Shown piece after piece: positions 9,002-17,166 of a stretch of DNA of 29,127 bases. The DNA comes from an uncultured Sphingorhabdus sp. (GTDB lineage Bacteria > Pseudomonadota > Alphaproteobacteria > Sphingomonadales > Sphingomonadaceae). How positions within the stretch are numbered: the stretch's first letter is position 1; each line of letters opens with the position of its first letter. The translations under genes were made by a program, and so were the position numbers. The notes below the pieces were generated by a model. The model searched no databases, was not told the DNA's origin, and worked only from the letters and a program-made list of their open reading frames with translations. The stretch spans positions 1-29,127 of the forward strand of contig CALMYW010000472.1 of NCBI GenBank assembly GCA_937873665.1. Direction: 5' to 3'.

Positions 9002-10020
9002 ATCGAATGGCTCCGATGTCGCCGCGAGGCTACATCCTCCCGCTGACATTGGCCGTACTGGTTATGTTGGCACTCATCGCGGCGACGGTCGGGAACATAG
9101 CGGGGCTGGCAATTGACCAGGCGGTTGCATCGAGAAAGCGGGTGGAGGCGGAATATGCGATCACATCGGCGGAATCCCAACTGCTGCACATGTTGGCTGT
9201 GCTTCCCCGGACAACAAGAGGCATCGGGGACGGTCCGAGCCCAATCAGGGCGGATGGAAGGCCTTACCTTTTGAACGACAAAATTGTCGTCCGGATTCAG
9301 GACCTCCGCGGATTGCTTCCCCTGAATCCGAACCTTGAAAGTGAGGCGGCACACGATCGCTTGGCTGCCCTACTGCGGACCTACAATTTGAACGAAGCAG
9401 AAATCGGGCGGCTCCTCGATTCCCTCAAAGACTATCGGGACGCCGACAGCCTGCAACGGCTTAACGGTGCCGATGGACGGGATGCTCGGGCGTCGCTGGC
9501 GATACGAAATGACGACCTTCTGGACCCAGCAGAACTCAACCGCATCAAAACTTGGGCTGAAGCCACTTCGCGCTGGAAATCGGACCCGTTGGATCACTAC
9601 GTTGACGTTCACCGGCAGATGGCATTCAACCCCAACGTGGCGCCTGCGCGTGTGATCGCGGCAACGGCGGGAATCAAGCTGGACGATGCCAAGGCCTTGG
9701 TTGCAGCACGCACCCAGAACCCCGACTTGGACATCGCGCCGGTGCTATTCAATGCATTGGGCGACCCATTCGGCGCGTCGGGTTTTATTCTCCGCATGAC
9801 CGGGCCCAGCCTGCGCATCCGCCTGCACTATCAAGGGCATCTGTGGGCGCGGGAGTTTGTCGTTCACCACACACCAGACGAGGTGGAAGCTCCATGGCGG
9901 ATCAGTCGGAGCCGACAGGTTCCGCTGCTGGCCGCCGTCGTCGAACCGCCCCCTCCTACATTGCCGGCAATTGGCGCATTGCGACCAGTGATTGCGCCTC
10001 GAATAGAATATCGTTTCTGA
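8998..10020 (+). CDS. gspK: T2SS minor pseudopilin GspK
   Basis: A 340-residue protein, the largest pseudopilin, that caps the tip of the pseudopilus. The N-terminus SPRGYILPLTLAVLVMLALI carries the helix but no Glu at +5, the known exception of the GspK family. The large helical domain inserted in the pilin fold is visible (ESEAAHDRLAALLRTYNL, IGRLLDSLKDYRDAD, DDLLDPAELNRI), with helix-hairpin-helix-like repeats such as VAPARVIAATAGI. The start ATG overlaps the gspJ stop (ATGA). The assignment is firm from length, domain pattern and order. Confidence 0.9.
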   Translation: MNRMAPMSPRGYILPLTLAVLVMLALIAATVGNIAGLAIDQAVASRKRVEAEYAITSAESQLLHMLAVLPRTTRGIGDGPSPIRADGRPYLLNDKIVVRIQDLRGLLPLNPNLESEAAHDRLAALLRTYNLNEAEIGRLLDSLKDYRDADSLQRLNGADGRDARASLAIRNDDLLDPAELNRIKTWAEATSRWKSDPLDHYVDVHRQMAFNPNVAPARVIAATAGIKLDDAKALVAARTQNPDLDIAPVLFNALGDPFGASGFILRMTGPSLRIRLHYQGHLWAREFVVHHTPDEVEAPWRISRSRQVPLLAAVVEPPPPTLPAIGALRPVIAPRIEYRF

Positions 10021-10094
10021 GGTCGGCCTTGCCGGCCGCGTTGTGCCGTCGTGTCCGCGGGGCCTGTTTTCGCGTCGATAACCAAGGCCTCATC

Positions 10095-11069
10095 ATGCGC
10101 ATTCGCATTTGGAACTCAGAGAAACACCTGTTGCCGCGCAGGCTGTGCCAGTTTGTCCGCCTGGAACTGCCGCCATCGTTGTCCAAGACACAGGCGGCGC
10201 GCGCAATCCGTCTGCAGATTCAGCGGCTGGAGGGTGTCAAGTCGGTTGATTTCGCCTATCACTATCCAACCGGTGAAAACACGTCGTACCCGGTGTGGTT
10301 CTGGCGAAGCGGTGATTCGACGTCGAATGCTTTTCCCGAGCCACTTTTCGCCGCGCAGCCGAAGCAGGACGGGGCTGCCGTCCGCGCTTGTCGCCAAGGC
10401 TTCGAGTTGGTATTTTTTAACAGCGGCGAGCTTTACAAGACACGATGGATGGCGTCGGCTCCAGACGATGCCGAGTGGTTGAAATGGCAGGACGAATGTG
10501 GCAGCAGGACGTCGGTTCCGGGCCGCCCCGTTCCATTGCGGGGCATTGAACCGCACCGTGTGCCTGCGGGATGGCGCGTCGATCGTATTGCCGCTGATCG
10601 AGGGTGGACTTCGGCCCGTCGGCGCCAGCTTGTTGCGGTGGGCGCCCTGTCGTCCATTCTTGGTGCGGCCATAACGGTGACCTGGCAGATCCGCCACGAT
10701 CTGCGCCAAGCGCGGCAGACGCTGGCGCAGCTTGAGGGCGAAACCGGCAGCGCGGCTGTCCTGCAACGCAAAATCGACGAATCCCTCGCCCGTTCGCGCA
10801 GGATTGCGGCATTGGCCGGCGGCCCCGCGCACATCGACGCCTTGGCTCGCCTGGCAGGATTGCGTTTGTTGGGCGGGCCGGAGCAGGCGGTGCTGGTCGA
10901 ATGGGATGTTCGCGGAGATGACGTGCGAATGCAGATTGCGCGCCCCAGGGGAGAATTTAGCCTGAACGAGTTTTTGGAGGCATTGGAGCAAGCCCGTTTC
11001 CTGAAAAATACGCGTCTCGCACCCAACCCGCCTCCGGGGATGATCGTCATTCAGGCTCAGCTTCGCTGA
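10095..11069 (+). CDS. gspL: T2SS assembly protein GspL-like
   Basis: A 324-residue bitopic inner-membrane protein that would recruit the GspE ATPase to the platform. It has an N-terminal cytoplasmic domain (about 1-178), one membrane helix at about 179-199 (LVAVGALSSILGAAITV), a helical linker (RHDLRQARQTLAQLEG) and a C-terminal ferredoxin-like periplasmic domain (VLVEWDVRGDDVRMQI). The cytoplasmic part is shorter than in enterobacterial GspL. ATG 10095 is chosen because AAGG lies just upstream and the sequence before it overlaps gspK and looks untranslated; the frame itself is open from 9843. Identification rests on topology and order rather than strong motifs. Confidence 0.82.
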   Translation: MRIRIWNSEKHLLPRRLCQFVRLELPPSLSKTQAARAIRLQIQRLEGVKSVDFAYHYPTGENTSYPVWFWRSGDSTSNAFPEPLFAAQPKQDGAAVRACRQGFELVFFNSGELYKTRWMASAPDDAEWLKWQDECGSRTSVPGRPVPLRGIEPHRVPAGWRVDRIAADRGWTSARRRQLVAVGALSSILGAAITVTWQIRHDLRQARQTLAQLEGETGSAAVLQRKIDESLARSRRIAALAGGPAHIDALARLAGLRLLGGPEQAVLVEWDVRGDDVRMQIARPRGEFSLNEFLEALEQARFLKNTRLAPNPPPGMIVIQAQLR

Positions 11070-11081
11070 GTTGCCACTCCG

Positions 11082-11714
11082 GTGACAATCGTACAAATGA
11101 TCACGAAAACTTTGGAGAGTCTGCGGCGGAACTGGAGCGCAAACCCGCGCGTGCGATGGCTGCTTGGTGTGATTGTCCTCATACTGATGGTGGAGGGCGC
11201 CCTTCGGTGGTACGAGTGGATCGGGCGTTCGTATCAGGAACTCGGCTTGCTACAACTCAAGATTACCCAGCTTCGCGACCAGACGCGAGATACCTCCCTC
11301 TTGCAGGGGACCCTCAACATGGCTTCGGAAATGGAGGTCGAGGCCAACACCCGATTGCTGGCCAGCCGATCGGAAGCGGCCGCTCAGGCGATCCTGCAGG
11401 ATTGGGTCGCCGGCGTTGCCGCCAAGGTTGGTAGCGCAAACCATGGCGTGACGGTTGGCGCAGCGCGCCCTGCAGGCCAGGCGGGTCGCGCGCAACCGGG
11501 CGCGGAACCATCCCCGCGTGGCGAAGCGCTTTTCGAGGTGCCAGTCAACATTACCGCGACGATGACACCTGAAAGCGTTATTGCCTGGCTACGGGCAATC
11601 GAAGGGGGGCCTTGGCTGATTCGAACTCAAAGCCTCAGCATTCGCACGGCAGACCGCCGCTTCGAGATCGGGTTGCTGGTGCCGATCGCCATGAAGGCGC
11701 CGGATCAACCATGA
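11082..11714 (+). CDS. gspM: T2SS assembly protein GspM-like
   Basis: A 210-residue bitopic protein with a short cytoplasmic N-terminus, one membrane helix at about residues 25-43 (WLLGVIVLILMVEGALRW), a coiled segment and a small periplasmic alpha/beta domain ending with a two-strand motif around FEIGLLVPIAM. A Gly/Ala/Pro-rich linker lies near residues 125-145. It starts at GTG 11082; ATG 11097 is an alternative. GspM partners GspL in the platform. It overlaps the next gene by 4 bp (ATGA). Confidence 0.82.
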   Translation: MTIVQMITKTLESLRRNWSANPRVRWLLGVIVLILMVEGALRWYEWIGRSYQELGLLQLKITQLRDQTRDTSLLQGTLNMASEMEVEANTRLLASRSEAAAQAILQDWVAGVAAKVGSANHGVTVGAARPAGQAGRAQPGAEPSPRGEALFEVPVNITATMTPESVIAWLRAIEGGPWLIRTQSLSIRTADRRFEIGLLVPIAMKAPDQP

Positions 11715-12265
11715 TGAGCTTCCTGCGGCCCTCCTCGAAATCGACCATTCTGGTTTTTTCCCTCATCGCCGGGCTTGGCTTGATCGTCGGTGCCGTTCTG
11801 GCGTCGTTCGGGCTGCGTACCGAAATCGCCAGTCTGGTGCATCCCAGGTCTGCGGCGAATCAGACGCTCCAGGAACTGCGCGCCAGGCTCACTCCACCAG
11901 CTACCGAAAGCGCGGCGGATACACTGCGGGCGTTTTCGCCGTGGGGATTGTTGCCCGATGGGCGGGAAACACCAAAGCCGGGCGCACAGACACCCGCCGC
12001 GCCTCAGGATCGCTGGGTCCTTGTCGGACGAGTCCGATCCACGGATGGACTCAGTATCGTTTTGCATCAACCAGAAAGCGGACAGAGCAAGCGCATCAAG
12101 GTTCGGGAAGCCCTTCCAGATGGCCGGATACTGCTTTCGATCGAAGATGCAGCATTAATGGTGAGGTCAAAACAGTCGCGAAAGCCCGAACGGATAGATA
12201 TCGGCACAGGTTTGGTCATTCAGACATCGCCGTCAGGAACCGTAACGGTGCCGACCGCAAACTAA
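11711..12265 (+). CDS. T2SS GspC/XpsN-like inner-membrane protein
   Basis: A 184-residue protein with one N-terminal membrane helix (ILVFSLIAGLGLIVGAVLASF), a flexible Pro-rich stretch, and a beta-rich domain at about residues 100-180 (WVLVGRVRSTDGLSIVLHQ, RIKVREALPDGRILLSIED) resembling the homology region of GspC/XpsN and PilP. This domain links the inner-membrane platform to the N0 domain of the secretin. There is no PDZ or coiled-coil extension, unlike GspC of enterobacteria, as expected for the short XpsN form. The in-frame sequence upstream to 11612 overlaps gspM, so ATG 11711 is chosen. gspD starts 19 bp later. Confidence 0.78.
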   Translation: MMSFLRPSSKSTILVFSLIAGLGLIVGAVLASFGLRTEIASLVHPRSAANQTLQELRARLTPPATESAADTLRAFSPWGLLPDGRETPKPGAQTPAAPQDRWVLVGRVRSTDGLSIVLHQPESGQSKRIKVREALPDGRILLSIEDAALMVRSKQSRKPERIDIGTGLVIQTSPSGTVTVPTAN

Positions 12266-12284
12266 ACAGCGACGACTTTGCAGC

Positions 12285-14924
12285 ATGAACAAAAGAACTT
12301 CAAGACAGGGCCGCGAAAGGTACTACCAAGCCTTCGGCGTGGGGCTCTCGATTGCCTTGATCGTGGGATGTGCCCAGATTCCACCACTGACGAAGACGGA
12401 TCGCGGCCTTCGGATTCCAGTGCTTGAGAAACTTCCCGTAGCAAGCGCGGTCGACGCTAACCGAATGCAGGCGCCGGCGGGCGCGGGGGTGTCTACGCCA
12501 TCGCTGTCGACTGGCACCATGAGCCTACCGGAACCGCCAGGCGATACCGGCACTCGAAACGCGGAACCCCATCGGTTTTGGCAAACCCCCCCAGCAGCAC
12601 CCAGTTCGCGGGATGCGCTGACCTCAGGTCGTCTGGACATTCCGCCGCCAGTGGCAAGTGAGGAAAAGCTCGATGCGAGCGTAAACCTTGAGAACATCCC
12701 CCTGCCGGCTTTTGCCAGCACCATATTTGCGACGATCCTCAAAAAGAACGTATCCCTGGACTCCAGCTTGCAAAAGCGGACGGACTTGGTCAGTCTGCGA
12801 ACCGGGCAGCCTGTAACGGCCCGGCAACTGGCGGCCTCCGCTGCGGCAGTGCTGCGCAGTTACGGAGTGTTGACCCTTGAGCACGACGGCCTGGTGCGGC
12901 TCGTACCAGACAATGCTCCGGCCTCTGGGGCGATAGAGTTGCTGCGAAGTCGGTCACAACCCGACGTGCCAGCGCGGATTCGCCCCGTCTTTCATTTCTA
13001 TGAGCTTCAGCAGGCGAATGCGCCGCACGCAGCACAATGGGTCCGCAACCTGTTTCAGGCACGCGTCACCGTCCAGGAAGACCAACAACGCAATGCCCTG
13101 CTGTTGTCAGGGCAGTCCGACGCTGTAGCGTCTGCGATCGAGGCGCTCGAAATTCTTGACCAACCCTATTTGCGGGGTCGTCACAGTGCGCGGATCAGTC
13201 CGGTATTCTGGTCCGCGCAGGACCTCGCCACCCGGTTGGGCGAACTGCTCACCGCCCAGGGCATCTATGTGGGGAACTCACCGAACATCACCGCGCCACT
13301 GCTGCTGATTCCCGTGCCACAGATCAATTCGATTGTGGTGTTTGGCACCAGCCCGGAAATGGTCGATCACGCTCTGCGCTGGGCGCGCGATCTCGACCGG
13401 GCGCCGCAGGCCCGTCGAAATGGACGGTATGTGACCTACCATGTCCGCAACACCGACGCGAAATCCCTGGCAACGACCCTGGCGCAACTCATGGGCGGCG
13501 TCGCGGCTACCGCCCCATCAGCGCCCGGGGCGGTAGCCCCTGCGCCGACCACTGCGGCCGCCTTGCCCGGAGGCGCTCGTGTGGTGGTCAACACAGCTGC
13601 CAACAGCTTGATTCTGCAAACCAACCCGGAAGAGTACACGCAGCTTCGCGAGCTTCTGGTCGAATTGGATCGTCCGCCAAGGAGCGCGTTGATCATGGTA
13701 ACGGTGGCAGAAGTCAGCCTGACCGATTCGGAGCAATTCGGTTTCAATTGGTTGCTCAAACAATTCAGTCTTGCCGGCTACCGGGTCAACGGAAACGTCG
13801 GCGGCTCGGGGACAGCCGCTGGCAGCGGCGGCGGCTTGAACCTGGGTTTCGCAAATGTTGCTGGCGACCCGCGGGCGGTACTCAGCGCTTTGGCCACGAA
13901 CAACCGAGTTCGGGTACTGTCCAACCCGAGCATCGTTGCCATGAACGGAGAACAGGCATCCATTCAGGTAGGTCAAGACGTACCGGTCCTGAGCAGCCAG
14001 ATCAGCAGCACCGGCAGCGGTAACTCCACAGGCGGTCAGAACTTGTTGCAGAGCGTTCAATACCGCAATATCGGCATCATCTTGAACATCACACCCGTGA
14101 TTCATTCTGCGGGGCGCGTCGAGCTAAAGCTCTCTCAGGAAGTCTCGGGTGTGTCAAGTGGCGCGGTGGGCGTGGGCAACAGCCCCGTGTTTACCACCCG
14201 CCGGGTTGACACGAAACTCAGCGCCATGGACGGACAATCCATGCTGATCGGCGGATTGATACGCGAACAGCGCGATGGCGGCAACACAGGTGTTCCGGTC
14301 GCAAAAGACGTTCCCGTCCTCGGCGGACTCTTTCGCAGTGGCTCAAACGAAACTGTTGCCCGAACCGAACTGGTGATTCTGCTGACGCCGTACATCATGG
14401 AAGACGATGTCGATGCGCAAGCCTTGACCGAGGCCTTCCGCAACCAGTTCACCTGGGTGCGGGATGATCGCGACAAAGTGACCCTGCCAACCCGCGCAGA
14501 AACGCCGCCCGCCTTGCCGAATCCACAGGCCGCAGTTCAGCAATCGGTCCCCGCCGTCACCGCAACGGTGCCCTCTGCAGGCGGGCCTTCGGGCAGCGAA
14601 TCGCCATCCGATCCGCAGGCGCCCCAACCCTACCTCCTCAAGCCGCAGTTGGCGGTGCCGCCGATTACCCGCAACGCACCCCCTGGACGAGCGCCCGAGC
14701 CGGCGCGACAAGGCGGCGCCGCGACCGAACAGGTTCGACCCGCACAGCGGCCTGCCGGCGCCTTGACTGAAGGCGGTACGTCGCCCCGCACGACCCAGCC
14801 CACAAGCCCCACTACGGGAGACCACGCGCCCGCCCCGCCCGGGCGCCCGGTAGTTGATCCCGATCTTTTGCGTCAACTGCGCAACGCCGTCGACCAGTCC
14901 CGGTCCACACCAGCCAAGCGGTAA
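12285..14924 (+). CDS. gspD: T2SS secretin GspD, lipoprotein with Pro-rich C-terminal tail
   Basis: An 879-residue outer-membrane secretin, the exit pore of the T2SS. The N-terminus has a lipoprotein signal with lipobox IVGC (Cys29), then a Pro-rich linker. N0 lies at about 130-210 (LDASVNLENIPLPAFASTIF) and N1-N3 at about 230-490 (RPVFHFYELQQANA, TYHVRNTDAKSLATTLAQL). The secretin core runs from about 490 to 705, with NRVRVLSNPSIVAMNGEQAS, VPVLSSQ, the RNIGIILNITPVI strand, MLIGGLIRE and the final LVILLTPYIM. Beyond the core is an unusual tail of about 170 residues rich in Pro, Ala, Gln and Thr, ending in a short helix (DPDLLRQLRNAVDQ). The tail may replace the S-domain that binds a pilotin. 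A self-targeting lipoprotein secretin without a separate pilotin gene is consistent with this locus. Confidence 0.95.
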   Translation: MNKRTSRQGRERYYQAFGVGLSIALIVGCAQIPPLTKTDRGLRIPVLEKLPVASAVDANRMQAPAGAGVSTPSLSTGTMSLPEPPGDTGTRNAEPHRFWQTPPAAPSSRDALTSGRLDIPPPVASEEKLDASVNLENIPLPAFASTIFATILKKNVSLDSSLQKRTDLVSLRTGQPVTARQLAASAAAVLRSYGVLTLEHDGLVRLVPDNAPASGAIELLRSRSQPDVPARIRPVFHFYELQQANAPHAAQWVRNLFQARVTVQEDQQRNALLLSGQSDAVASAIEALEILDQPYLRGRHSARISPVFWSAQDLATRLGELLTAQGIYVGNSPNITAPLLLIPVPQINSIVVFGTSPEMVDHALRWARDLDRAPQARRNGRYVTYHVRNTDAKSLATTLAQLMGGVAATAPSAPGAVAPAPTTAAALPGGARVVVNTAANSLILQTNPEEYTQLRELLVELDRPPRSALIMVTVAEVSLTDSEQFGFNWLLKQFSLAGYRVNGNVGGSGTAAGSGGGLNLGFANVAGDPRAVLSALATNNRVRVLSNPSIVAMNGEQASIQVGQDVPVLSSQISSTGSGNSTGGQNLLQSVQYRNIGIILNITPVIHSAGRVELKLSQEVSGVSSGAVGVGNSPVFTTRRVDTKLSAMDGQSMLIGGLIREQRDGGNTGVPVAKDVPVLGGLFRSGSNETVARTELVILLTPYIMEDDVDAQALTEAFRNQFTWVRDDRDKVTLPTRAETPPALPNPQAAVQQSVPAVTATVPSAGGPSGSESPSDPQAPQPYLLKPQLAVPPITRNAPPGRAPEPARQGGAATEQVRPAQRPAGALTEGGTSPRTTQPTSPTTGDHAPAPPGRPVVDPDLLRQLRNAVDQSRSTPAKR

Positions 14925-14979
14925 GTCTGAGAGTTGTCGCGATCCAAACCGAGTCCGAGCATCCCGGCGGCGCGCCCTT

Positions 14980-15003
14980 TTGACGCGCGAAACGTGGCGT
15001 CAA
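14980..15003. repeat. Inverted repeat downstream of gspD
   Basis: The arms TTGACGC and GCGTCAA match perfectly over 7 bp around a 10-nt loop. It lies 55 bp after the gspD stop and 180 bp before the next gene. No T-run follows, so it is a weak terminator at best; it may be a regulator site for the secreted-protein promoter. Confidence 0.4.
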
Positions 15004-15170
15004 GACGGCCGCTGAGTGCGCAAACCGGGGCGATCGTTGTTGTATTTTGCTGACAGGGTGTGAAACCTGACCCATCAGAAGTGTATTGCGCTAAACTTGG
15101 AGCGCTGCAACTAGTGGCGGCATGCGGCAAGGGGTCCGCTTCTTGTGCATATTGCTTGTTTCAATCTTTA

Positions 15171-15178
15171 AAGAGGAA
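15171..15178 (+). promoter_or_regulatory. Strong Shine-Dalgarno of the secreted-protein gene
   Basis: AAGAGGAA with a spacer of 7 nt sits ahead of ATG 15186. It is the clearest ribosome binding site in the locus, and it argues for this ATG over the in-frame ATG-less extension reaching back to 15060. Confidence 0.6.
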
Positions 15179-15185
15179 GCGTTTC

Positions 15186-17033
15186 ATGAAACAAAAACTT
15201 ATCACTCGCCTCATCCTGGCTGGTCTCGCTGGTGCTGCTGTCACTGGTGCGTTCGCGGGCCAGATCCAGGCTTCGTCGGTTTCGATTGCGCGTGAGGTCA
15301 TTACCACCGACACGCAAGCTGTCACCGCCCCCAGCATTTCTTATCGCTTTGCCGGTGACGTCGATGCGCGTGCCCAGGCTCAGACCTTCCAGGTGCAATT
15401 CACCTTGGAGCAAGGTGCATGGGATGCGCTGCCTGCTGCTCTGGCAAACCAGATCAACGTGACCGATGGTGTAACCGCAGCGGTCATGGTTCTCAATACC
15501 GACTACACCATCGTTCAAACAGGCAGAAGCGCCGACAACAAGACTCTGTGGGCGACGATCACTGTCCCGCAAGGTGCCACGCGCCTGATCAAGCAGCCGT
15601 TGATTACCCTGAACACTGTGGCCGGCGGTGCCCCCAATGTGCTTGCTGATCGCGCTCGGGTCACTGGGCTGAAAACGGTGGTGGGGGATGTCCAGGGTGA
15701 CTTCGATGCCAGCGGCGTTTGCGCAGCCGTGAGGACTGCTCGTGTGGGCTTCAAGCATTACGTCGGCCTGCAGAACCCGACAGCCATTGCGTCCGACGCC
15801 ACGGCAACCGCAGATGAGCACACCCGCTCCGGGGCCACGAACAGCGCCACATTGATGACTTTCCCGACCAACCTTGGTGTCAAGTTTGCCGCCTCCACCG
15901 GCACGCTGAAGTTGCAGTCAGGTGGCAACATGTTCTTTGACTCCACGGGTGCTGGTGCGGTTGTCGCCTCCGCTGCGCCGAGCACTGCTGGAACTGCGCA
16001 TGTGCTCGCAGGCGCGGCCAACCAAGCGACGGCTCGTTTGGGTATTGCCCGTCTGACACAAGAAGCCGCCGGTCTCGACTCCGATGTGACGAACGGCTAT
16101 GCTCTGAATAACACAGGTGGCCCAACCCAGGCGGCAACAGCGACTGTCAACAACGGCGAAGTCGAAATTGCCAGCGTGGATCTGCGCGTGTCAGCAACGA
16201 ATGGATTCGTCACTGGCGGCACGCTTTTCCTTGCCGCCGCTGGCGCTAATTGCGCAGCAGCCCTTCCGAATCCTGATGCATCGGTTGCGATTACCGCTGC
16301 CAATGCCGCCGGCCCCATTACGCTGAAGATCAACACCGCTGGCGCTGTCGCCGCTTTGGGTGCCGCTGGTACCTTTCCGGTGGAAGTGTGCTACACCGCG
16401 CCGACGACCGCAACCATCCCGTCTTCTGCCTTCTCGGTGGTGGGTACGATTGTCAAGTCTGCGGCGGGTGGCAATTTCGCGGAGCAGAACAACCGCTGCA
16501 ACGGCAATCTGTTCTCTCTGGGTGGTGGTCTGAAGATCGATGTTCGCAACTATGCTTCCAGCAAGGAGCAGAGCGGCTACATGTCGGTTCTGCGCTTCGT
16601 GAACAACAGCGACACCCGTACAGCGGATGTCTGGGCCCAGATCATTCACCAGGATGGCAAGCTGGGTAACTGGGCGAAGCTGACCGACCTGGCTCCGCGT
16701 GCCGTGCTGAACATGACCGCAGCCCAGATTGACGCTGTGTTGGCCACTGGAAACGCGCCGGCAGCTGCCAATGCTGCGGCCAACGGCCCGGGTGCGGCGG
16801 TTCATGTGGGCGGCAACGCCACCCGCTCCGACACCGCTCCGCGCCTGCGCATCACGTCGACTGCAGGTTCCACGCTGCGTGTGCAGAACTACCTGTTCAA
16901 TTCCGCAACCGGCCAGATTCTCGAAGGCTCCGGCGCTCAAGCCGTTGATTTCGAGGGCACGGGTGATCGCGCTCCTGCCAGCGAAGGGCAGTACCAGAGC
17001 CAAGATGCCAACAGCGGCCTCAACCTCAAGTAA
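15186..17033 (+). CDS. Secreted Ala/Thr-rich protein, candidate S-layer-like T2SS substrate
   Basis: A 615-residue protein with no family I can name. It has a classical Sec signal peptide (MKQKLITRLI, then LAGLAGAAVTGAFA, likely cut after Ala24). The mature part is rich in Ala, Thr, Asn, Gly and Val, with short beta-strand-like stretches (SYRFAGDVDARAQAQTFQVQF, shown to residue 20 only in part), a central Ala/Thr low-complexity zone (about 200-400) and a more ordered C-terminal third (SGYMSVLRFVNNSD, DVWAQIIHQDGKLGNWAKL). Four Cys could form two disulfides. There is no PEP-CTERM, LPXTG or autotransporter domain. Codon choice favours GCT, CGT, AAC and AAG more than in neighbours, suggesting high expression. 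It has its own 260-bp leader, a strong Shine-Dalgarno and a strong terminator, and sits between gspD and gspE. The layout suits an abundant surface or S-layer protein exported by this T2SS; an adhesin or matrix protein is the alternative. Confidence 0.7.
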   Translation: MKQKLITRLILAGLAGAAVTGAFAGQIQASSVSIAREVITTDTQAVTAPSISYRFAGDVDARAQAQTFQVQFTLEQGAWDALPAALANQINVTDGVTAAVMVLNTDYTIVQTGRSADNKTLWATITVPQGATRLIKQPLITLNTVAGGAPNVLADRARVTGLKTVVGDVQGDFDASGVCAAVRTARVGFKHYVGLQNPTAIASDATATADEHTRSGATNSATLMTFPTNLGVKFAASTGTLKLQSGGNMFFDSTGAGAVVASAAPSTAGTAHVLAGAANQATARLGIARLTQEAAGLDSDVTNGYALNNTGGPTQAATATVNNGEVEIASVDLRVSATNGFVTGGTLFLAAAGANCAAALPNPDASVAITAANAAGPITLKINTAGAVAALGAAGTFPVEVCYTAPTTATIPSSAFSVVGTIVKSAAGGNFAEQNNRCNGNLFSLGGGLKIDVRNYASSKEQSGYMSVLRFVNNSDTRTADVWAQIIHQDGKLGNWAKLTDLAPRAVLNMTAAQIDAVLATGNAPAAANAAANGPGAAVHVGGNATRSDTAPRLRITSTAGSTLRVQNYLFNSATGQILEGSGAQAVDFEGTGDRAPASEGQYQSQDANSGLNLK

Positions 17034-17085
17034 TATCGAGGCTGGTGGCTCAATGCTGCGGTGCCCTTCGCGGGCGCCGCAGCGC

Positions 17086-17110
17086 AAAACCGGGGCTTGC
17101 CCCGGTTTTT
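17086..17110 (+). terminator. Strong Rho-independent terminator after the secreted-protein gene
   Basis: AAAACCGGGGC and its exact complement flank a TT turn, giving up to 11 paired bases, and the hairpin runs into TTTTTCGTTTT. It begins 52 bp after the stop at 17033. It should end most transcripts of the secreted-protein gene before gspE, allowing high expression of one gene inside the cluster. Confidence 0.88.
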
Positions 17111-17166
17111 CGTTTTCCGGGCTTCGTTTTGCTTTCGCTCAGTAACACAATTTTTTTCTTTCGCTG

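Noticed and set aside
9843..10094. Upstream extension of the gspL frame
   Set aside because: It overlaps gspK by 178 bp and its translation is Arg/Ser-rich noise; ATG 10095 has a ribosome binding site.
10116..11096. 326-residue minus-strand frame
   Set aside because: It is a shadow of gspL in a high-GC region, with no family motif.
16950..17033. PEP-CTERM or other sorting signal at the end of the secreted protein
   Set aside because: The C-terminus is polar (SQDANSGLNLK) with no hydrophobic helix or basic tail.
16191..17087. 298-residue minus-strand frame
   Set aside because: It is antisense to the secreted-protein gene; the plus strand has the signal peptide, ribosome binding site and terminator.
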